A stretch of DNA of 64,000 nt from Clostridia bacterium (GTDB taxonomy: Bacteria; Bacillota; Clostridia; Christensenellales; Aristaeellaceae): the NCBI GenBank assembly GCA_017512985.1, contig JAFWEJ010000005.1, positions 152,020-216,019 on the forward strand, given 5' to 3'. Numbering within the stretch: position 1 is the first letter of the stretch; every line of letters begins with the position of its first letter. The notes below the pieces were generated by a model. It saw only the letters and a program-made list of their open reading frames with translations, searched no databases and had not been told where the DNA came from. This document shows positions 1 to 7,059 of the stretch, one piece after another. Position numbers and translations under genes: made by a program.

Positions 1-1
1 G

Positions 2-220
2 GGTGCCAGCCGCGGCGACCAGATCCTGAACGCGAAGAGCCTGGAAAAGCGCGGCCTGTGCCATGTGCTCATGCAGGAAAACATGACGGCCGAAACCCTC
101 CCGGAAGCGATCGAAGCCGCCTGGGCGGACAAAGAAAAACTGGAGGAAGCGTTACGGAATGCTCCCCCCGCAAATGGTACAGATCGCGTTCTGGAAATGA
201 TCGAAGAGATTCAGGGATAA
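2..220 (+). CDS. murG: MurG, C-terminal end (UDP-GlcNAc:lipid I GlcNAc transferase), partial
   Basis: The window opens inside this gene; only the last 72 codons are present and the TAA is at 218-220. MurG adds GlcNAc from UDP-GlcNAc to lipid I on the inner membrane face, making lipid II for peptidoglycan. The visible part starts with the family's end-of-donor-domain signature: SRGDQ, then NAKSLEKRG, a stretch that follows the UDP-GlcNAc pocket in MurG, and closes with an amphipathic C-terminal helix. It is followed at once by a strong hairpin terminator, so it is the last gene of its unit. The 5' part and other cell-wall neighbours lie outside the window. Assignment rests on a short piece but the motif is characteristic. 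Confidence 0.85.
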   Translation, partial: GASRGDQILNAKSLEKRGLCHVLMQENMTAETLPEAIEAAWADKEKLEEALRNAPPANGTDRVLEMIEEIQG

Positions 221-223
221 TAC

Positions 224-257
224 AAAAAAGTTGTCAGGAGCCTGACAACTTTTTTCT
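224..257. terminator. Bidirectional intrinsic terminator between murG and SH3 gene
   Basis: A perfect stem (AAGTTGTCAGG pairing with CCTGACAACTT) with a tiny loop is flanked by A-run on the left and T-run on the right. It can end murG on the plus strand and the convergent SH3 gene on the minus strand. Confidence 0.9.
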
Positions 258-258
258 T

Positions 259-786
259 TTACGGTTTTTCGGAGGTCAGATAGTCGTTGCACATGTAGCC
301 CTGGTATCCCTTGACCTCCACCAGCGACCAGTGCCTTCCTTTTTTGATGATGGTCACCTCGGTGCCGCCACGGAAGGATTCGATGATATCGCCGCCGTTA
401 ATGCTCGTGCGCAGATTCAGCCAGATGCCGCTGACGATATAGGCTGTCTCTCCGGTGGCGACGGCCTTCGCCGTCTGCTTGCCGGCGGAAGAAGCCGTTT
501 TTTCACTGGCCGCCTGCTTTCTCCCGTAAGCCAGCAGAACGGTCTGCATATAGCCGGTCTTTCCGCGCACCTGGACCTTTGTCCACTCCGTTCCCTTCTT
601 CAGGATCGTGACCGTGGTTCCCCGCGGATAGGCGTCCAGCACTTTGGCACTTGTGGAAGGCTTTTCCCGCAGCCGCAGCAGATAGGCCGCGACCTTGGTG
701 GTCTCCCCCAGCGCGGCCGCACTGGGCAGCAGCACCGCAAGGCAGAGGACCAGGCACAGCAGTCTGATTCCGATCTTTGGCCTCAT
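259..786 (-). CDS. Exported protein with two bacterial SH3 domains
   Basis: The 175-residue product has an N-terminal signal peptide (basic MRPK start, hydrophobic run to about residue 22, Ala-rich cleavage site). Two SH3b-type repeats follow: about 30-88 (LRLREKPSTSAKVL ... TGYM) and about 113-170 (LNLRTSINGGDII ... GYQGYMCNDYL), joined by a Ser/Ala/Lys-rich linker. Such domains usually bind peptidoglycan or anchor wall hydrolases, but no catalytic domain is present here, so the role is probably wall binding or scaffolding. The start has a GGAG element eleven bases upstream. It is a single gene with its own consensus promoter at 895-923 and shares a terminator with murG. A second exported SH3-like protein lies at 15314-15937. 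Confidence 0.8.
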   Translation of the reverse strand: MRPKIGIRLLCLVLCLAVLLPSAAALGETTKVAAYLLRLREKPSTSAKVLDAYPRGTTVTILKKGTEWTKVQVRGKTGYMQTVLLAYGRKQAASEKTASSAGKQTAKAVATGETAYIVSGIWLNLRTSINGGDIIESFRGGTEVTIIKKGRHWSLVEVKGYQGYMCNDYLTSEKP

Positions 787-894
787 ATTTCATCCAACTC
801 CTTCAACGCACGGCGGATTATCCCGCCGGAAAGCGGCTGTGTCACAACATCGTATTGATTGTTACGCAAACCGGAAGTTTCCTGTTCTGTCTGT

Positions 895-923
895 AATATA
901 TCGGCCGGGCCCTTATCTGTCAA
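895..923 (-). promoter_or_regulatory. Sigma-A type promoter for the SH3 gene
   Basis: Read on the minus strand: TTGACA (923-918), exactly 17 bases, TATATT (900-895). The -35 is perfect and the -10 matches 5 of 6. It lies about 110 bases upstream of the start at 786. Confidence 0.75.
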
Positions 924-933
924 CGGAAAGTGT

Positions 934-954
934 GAAACGCATGTTTCGCGTTTC
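934..954. promoter_or_regulatory. Inverted repeat GAAACG-N9-CGTTTC, possible operator
   Basis: A 6-bp perfect inverted repeat with a 9-base spacer lies just upstream of the -35 box of the SH3 promoter. The same two half-sites with the same spacing occur at 56873-56893 next to another promoter, which is why I list it as a candidate regulator site. No regulator is identified. Confidence 0.4.
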
Positions 955-1004
955 TTAATTTTTTGTTACGCCTGATCATTCCATGCTTTTTTCCATTTTA
1001 TGTA

Positions 1005-2528
1005 TCAAAGTTTGCGCATTCTTTCCATGATTTTTCCGGAAATGAAGGCCTTGAGGGGCGTCAGCGGATCCGCGGAAGGCGCGGCGCCGTCCTTCAGGAA
1101 CATCATTGTGCAGGGCTTTTCATCCGACCAGGTTTCCCACCGGGGCAGCTCCAGTCCGCACAGGTCCTTTCCGTTCGGATCGCCTGTCTTGATGAAGTTG
1201 CAGAAGTAGTCGCACATCTGCCGCGCCAGGTCGTAGTGGCGGCCGGTGAAGGGCCGCCAGCACTTGGCCAGCGTCTCAAACCAGAACCACAGGTCCGAGG
1301 AATGGAAGGTACCCGGGTTGTCCCAGCCCGGCATGTCCGGATTGAAGACATAGGCATAGCCCTTCTTTCCCTGCTTCGCCTTTTCCGCGAGCAGGCCCTT
1401 GACCGTGCACTCAATGCCGCTGACCGGCGCGTATCCCTGGCCGGGCAGCGTCTCCTTCGTTTCCGGGAAGGAAAGGAAGGTTTCCGCGCCGTCGCCGAAG
1501 AGGCGCTCCGCTTCCTTTTTCAGTTCGTCACCGTTCTTCGCTTCAATGGTGTTCAGGAACTCGCTGCCCGTGTTGCCGGCCATCATCACGACGTCCACGC
1601 ATTCTCCCTTCCGGTACAGGCCGATCGGGTCCCCCGCGCAGAACAGGTCGTCCTGCACGGTAAAGAAGGGCACATGCGTTTCCATGTATTTCTCATAGCT
1701 GCGCTGCAGCGTCACCGCGTCCATCCGGCGGGCTTCCTCCAGCGTCTTCACGCCGAGAAAGGCGAAGAAGTCCTCGCCCTTCTTTTCCGCGTCCTTCAGC
1801 AGTTCCGGGCGGCCGATCTCCCGGCGCAGGTAGGGATCGAAGATCATGGCGCTCATGACCACCGCGTTTCTGAACAGCCCGCTGTTCGCCCTGCAGGCCA
1901 CCTGGGACATCACGCTGCCGCCGCCCGCGGACTGGCCGGCGATCGTGACCTGATCCGGATCCCCGCCGAAGGCGGCGATGTTCCGCCGCACCCACTTCAG
2001 GCCCGCCTGCTGGTCCAGGTTGCCGAAGTTGGCCGGCGCGTCCGGCTGCTCCCGGCTGATCTGCGGATGGGTCAGGAATCCCAGCGCGCCGACGCGGTAG
2101 TTGACCGTGACCACGACAATTCCCCGGCGGGCGATGCGCTCGCCGTCAAACTCCATCTCCGCGGGATAGCCGCACTGCAGCCCGCCGCCGAAGAACCACA
2201 CGAGCACAGGCAGTTTTTCATCCGCCTTTTTCGCGTTCGTCCAGACGTTCAGGTACAGGCAGTCCTCACCCATGGCGATCTCCGGGTCCACATGCCACTC
2301 CCGGCAGTAGATATCGTCTCCCAGCCCCGGGATCCACTGCATGGAGATCGGCGCGAAGCGGAAGCATTCCCGCACGCCCGCCCAGTTTTCGCAGGGCTGC
2401 GGCGCGCGCCAGCGGTTCTTTCCCGTCGGCTGCGCGGCAAAAGGAATGCCCTTGAACGCCGTGATCCGCGGGTCCGCCGCTTCAATGCCCCGTACCCAGC
2501 CGTTTTCTGTTTTAACCTGTCTCAGCAT
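1005..2528 (-). CDS. Type B carboxylesterase
   Basis: The 507-residue product is an alpha/beta-hydrolase of the carboxylesterase type B (PnbA-like) family, which hydrolyses carboxylic esters. Family landmarks are all present: MGEDCLYLNVW near 86-96, the oxyanion region WFFGGG near 111, the nucleophile elbow GQSAGG with Ser200 (Gln replaces the usual Glu before Ser), Glu323 in GNTGSEF, and His409 in FHSSDLWFWF. There is no signal peptide, so it is likely cytoplasmic. It lies 29 bases after the beta-helix gene and is probably co-transcribed with it, opposite an AraC regulator; this suggests de-esterification of an acylated plant sugar, though substrate cannot be read from sequence. Confidence 0.88.
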   Translation of the reverse strand: MLRQVKTENGWVRGIEAADPRITAFKGIPFAAQPTGKNRWRAPQPCENWAGVRECFRFAPISMQWIPGLGDDIYCREWHVDPEIAMGEDCLYLNVWTNAKKADEKLPVLVWFFGGGLQCGYPAEMEFDGERIARRGIVVVTVNYRVGALGFLTHPQISREQPDAPANFGNLDQQAGLKWVRRNIAAFGGDPDQVTIAGQSAGGGSVMSQVACRANSGLFRNAVVMSAMIFDPYLRREIGRPELLKDAEKKGEDFFAFLGVKTLEEARRMDAVTLQRSYEKYMETHVPFFTVQDDLFCAGDPIGLYRKGECVDVVMMAGNTGSEFLNTIEAKNGDELKKEAERLFGDGAETFLSFPETKETLPGQGYAPVSGIECTVKGLLAEKAKQGKKGYAYVFNPDMPGWDNPGTFHSSDLWFWFETLAKCWRPFTGRHYDLARQMCDYFCNFIKTGDPNGKDLCGLELPRWETWSDEKPCTMMFLKDGAAPSADPLTPLKAFISGKIMERMRKL

Positions 2529-2557
2529 GATTGTTTCCTCCTGGATGATTTAATTCA

Positions 2558-4456
2558 TTATTCTTTCACCGGTCCCGGGAAAACGGTGCCTTCCTGCTCC
2601 CAGGGCAGGTCCTCCGCCGCCCTGACTTTTCTGACCTTGCCGGGATCCAGGATCATCTTCAGCCTTTCCAGCTCACCCCGGAAGGCGAAGGGCCTGTCCT
2701 CCGCGGGCGCGAAGGAGAACTCCCCGGTCTCCTCGTCCACGCTGATGTCGAACCAGGCGTTCTGTCCCTCTTTGTCAAAGCCGCAGAATTCCTGCCAGGC
2801 CGGCAGGTTCAGGCAGACCTCCGGCTCCGGATACATCACCCGGAGGTATCCGCCGTGCATGCGCACATACAGGTTGCCCTCCGCCGTGTTGTCCCGGGTC
2901 GGGAAAACGATGGCCGCCTCCCCGCAGTCGTAGAAGATGTTGTTGATAATCCGCGCGTCCCGCGAGGTGCCGCCCCGCTCCATGCCGTGCATCCGGAAAG
3001 GCACGGGCTTCAGGTAGTATCCGCTGTGGCGGCAGCAGCCGATCAGGTTGTGGACGATCCGCAGGCGGTCCGTCCCCTCCCCGTAAATCCCGTAGCCATT
3101 CACGACGTCGTGCTCCCGGAGCTTGTACCAGCCGGAGGAGCCGGGCTCCGCCGGCACCTTCGCCGGGTCGAACCGCCCCTCAACGTTCCAGATGACGTTG
3201 TTGTCAATCAGGTTGATCCCGTCCCGGGTGCACTCAATAAAGATCGCTTCCCGCTGTTCAATGCCGTTGATGAACAGGTTTCCCGTAATCCGGTTGTTCA
3301 CGTTGCCGCAGTCCAGCCACAGATGGTCCGCGCGCAGGGTGTCCCGGAAAACGTTGTTCCGGATCAGGGCATCCACACTGTTGTGCAGCTTGATCGCCCC
3401 GGCCTCCCAGCTCAGCTCCATCTTCTGCCAGCCGGTGCCCTCGATGACGTTGTCCTCGATCAGCATCTTTTCCGCGTAGAGCCCCGCGATACCGCAGACG
3501 CCCGCGTCCTGGACGGTGCAGCCGCGGATGACGCTGTGCCCGATGATCTCGCCTTCCCGGTGCGTATGGTGCCAGCACTCGTTGCCCACGTCGATCGCCA
3601 CGGCGTTCGTCCAGTAAACGGTGCAGTCTTCAATGATCCAGTGATGGCCCCGGAAGGCGGAGATCGCCCCGCGCTGGGGCACCGGCGCGCCGGTGGCGGC
3701 GTGCTCGCAGACCAGGCCTTTCACCCGGATATAGTTCAGGAACGGGATGTCCGGCGCAAAGCACTGCTCCCGCACGGTCACCTCGATCCGGTGATCCTTC
3801 GGATCCTCATCGTCCGCCAGGCGGAAATGCACCTTCTGGCCATTCGCCTCCACCCAGTAGGTGTTGTCCTCCCGGCCCAGCCCGTTGTACAGCGGCACCT
3901 GCTTCAGCGGTTTTCCGTCACAGAAGACGCATCCCCGCCGGTTCAGGTAGGTGGTCATGTCCGTTTTGTCATACTCGATGAACAGCCGGTCGTGCAGGAT
4001 GTTCACCGCGCAGAAGGGATTGTATCCGCGGAACAGGTCCGGGTCCAGGCTGTATTCCCAGATCCGGGGATCCCCCTCCGGCTCCGCGCCGAAGCCCCGG
4101 AAGATCATCCAGCCTTCGCTGGGCCTGAAATCCTTTACCTCTTCCGAGGCGCTGATCACCGCGTCCCCGTCGCCGAAGGCCTCATAGGAAATCATATGCT
4201 CCGGATCGGTACCGCCGCGGGCAGGCCTCACGCATTCCCGGTACAGGCCCGCGTGGATCAGCACCCGGGTGCCGGGTTCCGCTTCCTTAGCCGCCCGCCC
4301 GATGGTCCTGAAGGGACGCGCCGCGCTGCCGTCGTTATCGTCCGACGCGGCGGGATCGGAGGCGCTGACGTGCAGCTCCCGCGTCCATACCGTTTCTTTC
4401 TCCCAGAAGCCGAAAAGCCGCCCGTCCGGCAGCAAAGCCGACAGATCCTGTTTCAT
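2558..4456 (-). CDS. Right-handed parallel beta-helix protein, likely carbohydrate-active
   Basis: The product is 632 residues from the start chosen at 4456, where ATG-AAA follows GGAGGA by eight bases; an upstream ATG seven codons earlier lacks such a site. The N-terminus has the DUF1565-like opening (HVSASDPAASDDNDGS, ARPFRTI, AGLYRE) typical of beta-helix carbohydrate enzymes, then many short coils with N-N-x-F/I ladders (NNVFRD, NRITGNLF, DNNVIW, NNIFYDCGEAA). Families with this layout include glycoside hydrolases such as GH141 and pectate-lyase-like proteins; I cannot assign one. No signal peptide is visible, so it probably acts on imported oligosaccharides. First gene of a two-gene operon with the carboxylesterase. 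Confidence 0.75.
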   Translation of the reverse strand: MKQDLSALLPDGRLFGFWEKETVWTRELHVSASDPAASDDNDGSAARPFRTIGRAAKEAEPGTRVLIHAGLYRECVRPARGGTDPEHMISYEAFGDGDAVISASEEVKDFRPSEGWMIFRGFGAEPEGDPRIWEYSLDPDLFRGYNPFCAVNILHDRLFIEYDKTDMTTYLNRRGCVFCDGKPLKQVPLYNGLGREDNTYWVEANGQKVHFRLADDEDPKDHRIEVTVREQCFAPDIPFLNYIRVKGLVCEHAATGAPVPQRGAISAFRGHHWIIEDCTVYWTNAVAIDVGNECWHHTHREGEIIGHSVIRGCTVQDAGVCGIAGLYAEKMLIEDNVIEGTGWQKMELSWEAGAIKLHNSVDALIRNNVFRDTLRADHLWLDCGNVNNRITGNLFINGIEQREAIFIECTRDGINLIDNNVIWNVEGRFDPAKVPAEPGSSGWYKLREHDVVNGYGIYGEGTDRLRIVHNLIGCCRHSGYYLKPVPFRMHGMERGGTSRDARIINNIFYDCGEAAIVFPTRDNTAEGNLYVRMHGGYLRVMYPEPEVCLNLPAWQEFCGFDKEGQNAWFDISVDEETGEFSFAPAEDRPFAFRGELERLKMILDPGKVRKVRAAEDLPWEQEGTVFPGPVKE

Positions 4457-4614
4457 GGAAACACTCCTCCGCTGCAACCGTTGTATTTTCCCTTTTATGT
4501 CAGTTCAATCTTATCATCCGGGCTGCCGGCGCCTCAATACATTTTCCGCATGAACAGGGGACAAAAATATCTGTTCCCTGCGCGCTGACAGTTCCTTTTT
4601 GGCCGCGGATCAGG

Positions 4615-4620
4615 TATAAT
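4615..4620 (+). promoter_or_regulatory. -10 box for the AraC regulator
   Basis: A perfect TATAAT sits 46 bases before the AraC start. No good -35 hexamer is found 16-18 bases upstream, so the promoter may need an activator. Confidence 0.4.
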
Positions 4621-4666
4621 GTGCCTGTAAACATTCCCACAGCCGCATACCTGAAGGAGGATCCCC

Positions 4667-5470
4667 GTGAATACGATTTATGAACGGCGCCCGGAAGGCC
4701 TGTTCATCGGCAGGACGACGCACTATCCCTGCCCGATGCACGTCCACGCAATGGCGGAACTGACCGTCCTGACGCGCGGCGCCGCCACGATCACCGTGGA
4801 CGATATGGCCTATCATCTCAAACCCGGGGACGCCGTCGCGATCTTTCCCCTGGTTCCCCACAGCTATGACGAGCTGAGCCCGGATTCCCGGGGCGTTACG
4901 GCGATCTTTCCGCCGGATATCATCCCGGAATACGCCGGCACCTTCCACGGTATGCAGCCGGAGAACCCGATGCTCCCGGCGGAAAAAACCTGCGGCGAGC
5001 TGCGGGACGCCGTGGCGCGGCTGGTCGACATGAAAATGGATCAAAACCTGCCGATGTGCGTCGCCTACCTGCATGTGATGATGGCCGGCATCCTCCACAG
5101 CCTCACCTACCGCCCGGTCTACGATTACAGCGAGCGCGGGCTCGGCAACCGGATCATCAGCTATATTTCCGATCACGCCTTTGAGGAAATCACCCTGGAA
5201 AACGCCTCCCGCGCGCTGGGCATCAGCGCGTCCCACCTGTCCCATTTCTTCTCGGAACGCCTGCACACCAATTTCCGCCGGTTCATCAACGCGATCCGGA
5301 TCGAGAAAGCCCGCCTGCTGATGCGGGATCCGAACCTGACCCTGACGGAAATCTGCGACGCCTGCGGCTATACCAACATGCGCACCTTCCGCCGCGCCTT
5401 CCAGCAGGAACTCGGCTGCCTGCCCTCGGACCACCTCGCCAGCCTGCGGAACCGCGTCACCGGGGAATAA
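4667..5470 (+). CDS. AraC-family transcriptional regulator
   Basis: The 267-residue protein has an N-terminal cupin-like sensor (HVHAMAELTVLTRG, then a PGDAVAIFPLVPHSY turn) and a C-terminal double helix-turn-helix (about 165-262) with the AraC signatures ALGISASHLSHFF, INAIRIEKARLLM and EICDACGYTNMRTFRRAFQQELG. It has a clear AAGGAGG site seven bases before ATG. It is transcribed away from the beta-helix/carboxylesterase operon, the usual arrangement for a sugar-responsive activator of such a locus, so I infer that it controls those two genes. The ligand is unknown. Confidence 0.88.
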   Translation: MNTIYERRPEGLFIGRTTHYPCPMHVHAMAELTVLTRGAATITVDDMAYHLKPGDAVAIFPLVPHSYDELSPDSRGVTAIFPPDIIPEYAGTFHGMQPENPMLPAEKTCGELRDAVARLVDMKMDQNLPMCVAYLHVMMAGILHSLTYRPVYDYSERGLGNRIISYISDHAFEEITLENASRALGISASHLSHFFSERLHTNFRRFINAIRIEKARLLMRDPNLTLTEICDACGYTNMRTFRRAFQQELGCLPSDHLASLRNRVTGE

Positions 5471-5672
5471 AGAAAATTATAATTCATAATTATTTCAGAT
5501 AACCATAAGCATTGAAAACTGCTGCACATTCACAATGTCAGCGTGTGGAAGGATCAATCTGTACACAATAAAAGCAACGGAACATTTTAAAACCTGTTAT
5601 GATTAACAGGACATGATTGTTTCGCACTTTTATTATGAATTGTGAATTATAAATTGAAGGAGGTCCTTTCCC
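5471..5672. other. AT-rich intergenic element with terminal inverted repeats, upstream of metY
   Basis: This 202-base gap is much more AT-rich than its surroundings. Its two ends carry related inverted AT-rich sequences (about 5474-5493 and 5632-5656, both built on AATTATAATTCAT), as in a MITE remnant. Inside is a perfect 7-bp stem, CCTGTTA-TGAT-TAACAGG, at 5593-5610, which could be an operator for metY. I see no SAM or T-box riboswitch core. Confidence 0.35.
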
Positions 5673-6950
5673 ATGGCCCGCATTGAGACCCGCTGCGTAC
5701 AGGGCGGCTACACCCCGAAGAACGGGGAGCCGCGCCAGATCCCGATCATCCAGTCCACCACCTTCAAATACGATACCAGCGAGGACATGGGCAAGCTGTT
5801 TGACCTGGAAGCCTCCGGCTATTTCTATACCCGGCTGCAGAACCCGACCAACGACTATGTCGCCGCGAAGATCTGCGAGCTGGAGGGCGGCACCGCCGCG
5901 ATGCTGACCTCCTCCGGCCAGGCCGCCAACTTCTATTCCGTCTTCAACATCGCCAACGCCGGGGACCACGTGGTCGCCTGCTCCGCCATCTACGGCGGCA
6001 CCTATAACCTCTTTGCCGTGACGATGAAGAAAATGGGCATCGATTTCACCTTTGTCAGCCCGGACTGCACCCCGGCGGAGCTGGACGCGGCCTTCCTGCC
6101 GAACACAAAGGCCCTCTTCGGCGAAACGATCGCCAATCCCGCCCTGTGCGTGCTGGATATCGAGATGTTTGCCCGGGCCGCACACCGGCACGGCGTTCCG
6201 CTGATCGTTGACAACACCTTCGCCACGCCGGTCAACTGCCGGCCCATCGAATGGGGCGCGGACATCGTGACCCACTCCACCACCAAGTACATGGACGGCC
6301 ACGGCGGCGCCGTGGGCGGCGTGATCGTGGACAGCGGCCGTTTTGACTGGACAAAGTATCCGGGCAAATTCCCCGGCCTCACCACGCCGGACGAAAGCTA
6401 CCACGGGATCACCTACACGGAACGCTTCGGCCTGGAAGGCGCCTTCATCACCAAGGCGACCGCCCAGCTGATGCGCGACTTCGGTTCCATCCAGAGCCCC
6501 CAGAACGCGTTCCTGCTGAACCTGGGCCTGGAAAGCCTCCACGTCCGCATGCAGCGCCACTGCGAGAACGGCCAGGCCGTGGCGGAATTCCTCGCCGCGC
6601 ATGAAAACGTCGCGTGGGTGAATTACTGCGGCCTGCCGGGCGACAGGTACTACGAGCGCGGGCAGAAGTACCTGCCCAAGGGCTCCTGCGGCGTGGTTTC
6701 CTTCGGCGTGAAGGGCGGACGCAAAGCCGCCGAAGCCTTCATGAAGCAGCTGAAGGTTTTCGCGATCGAAACCCATGTGGCCGACGCGCGCAGCTGCTGC
6801 CTGCATCCCGCCAGCGCCACCCACCGCCAGATGAGCGACGAGGAACTCCTCGCCGCGGGCGTTTCCCCGGACCTGGTCCGGCTGAGCGTCGGCCTGGAGA
6901 ACAAGGACGACCTGATCGAAGACCTCGACCAGGCGCTGAGAAGCATCTGA
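5673..6950 (+). CDS. metY: O-acetylhomoserine aminocarboxypropyltransferase (sulfhydrylase)
   Basis: The 425-residue product belongs to the Cys/Met metabolism PLP enzymes and is of the length of MetY, which makes homocysteine from O-acetylhomoserine and sulfide. Seen: YTRLQNPTND (49-60), the cofactor-stacking SSGQAAN (80-86), VDNTFATP (179-186), and the Schiff-base Lys205 in HSTTKYMDGHG. The C-terminal LSVGLENKDDLIEDL is standard. The start has an AAGGAGG site nine bases upstream. It stands alone and is followed by a hairpin. With cysE at 24433-25278 it gives the cell two sulfur-assimilation steps, although they are not linked. Related enzymes (cystathionine gamma-synthase) are shorter, which favours MetY. 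Confidence 0.9.
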   Translation: MARIETRCVQGGYTPKNGEPRQIPIIQSTTFKYDTSEDMGKLFDLEASGYFYTRLQNPTNDYVAAKICELEGGTAAMLTSSGQAANFYSVFNIANAGDHVVACSAIYGGTYNLFAVTMKKMGIDFTFVSPDCTPAELDAAFLPNTKALFGETIANPALCVLDIEMFARAAHRHGVPLIVDNTFATPVNCRPIEWGADIVTHSTTKYMDGHGGAVGGVIVDSGRFDWTKYPGKFPGLTTPDESYHGITYTERFGLEGAFITKATAQLMRDFGSIQSPQNAFLLNLGLESLHVRMQRHCENGQAVAEFLAAHENVAWVNYCGLPGDRYYERGQKYLPKGSCGVVSFGVKGGRKAAEAFMKQLKVFAIETHVADARSCCLHPASATHRQMSDEELLAAGVSPDLVRLSVGLENKDDLIEDLDQALRSI

Positions 6951-6960
6951 ATATAAACCG

Positions 6961-6989
6961 AAGGGATGGGAATATACTCCATCCCTTTC
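6961..6989 (+). terminator. Terminator after metY
   Basis: AAGGGATGG and CCATCCCTT form a nine-bp stem around a nine-base loop, followed by a short T-rich tail, ten bases after the metY stop. Confidence 0.65.
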
Positions 6990-6992
6990 TTG

Positions 6993-7021
6993 TTGAGCTT
7001 CCTTTCCTTTTGGGTTATGAT
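6993..7021 (+). promoter_or_regulatory. Promoter for the EAL/GGDEF gene
   Basis: TTGAGC, 17 bases, TATGAT; both hexamers match at least 4 of 6 with ideal spacing, 38 bases before the gene start. Confidence 0.6.
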
Positions 7022-7059
7022 GTCCCTGACAGAAAAAACCGTAAAGCGAGGCCGTGAAT

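Noticed and set aside
963-4588. Long plus-strand frames (963-2933 and 2855-4588)
   Set aside because: Antisense to the carboxylesterase and beta-helix genes; Arg/Pro/Val-rich composition typical of GC-rich shadows and no ribosome binding sites.
5471-5672. SAM or T-box riboswitch before metY
   Set aside because: No conserved cores; the sequence is AT-rich with inverted ends instead.
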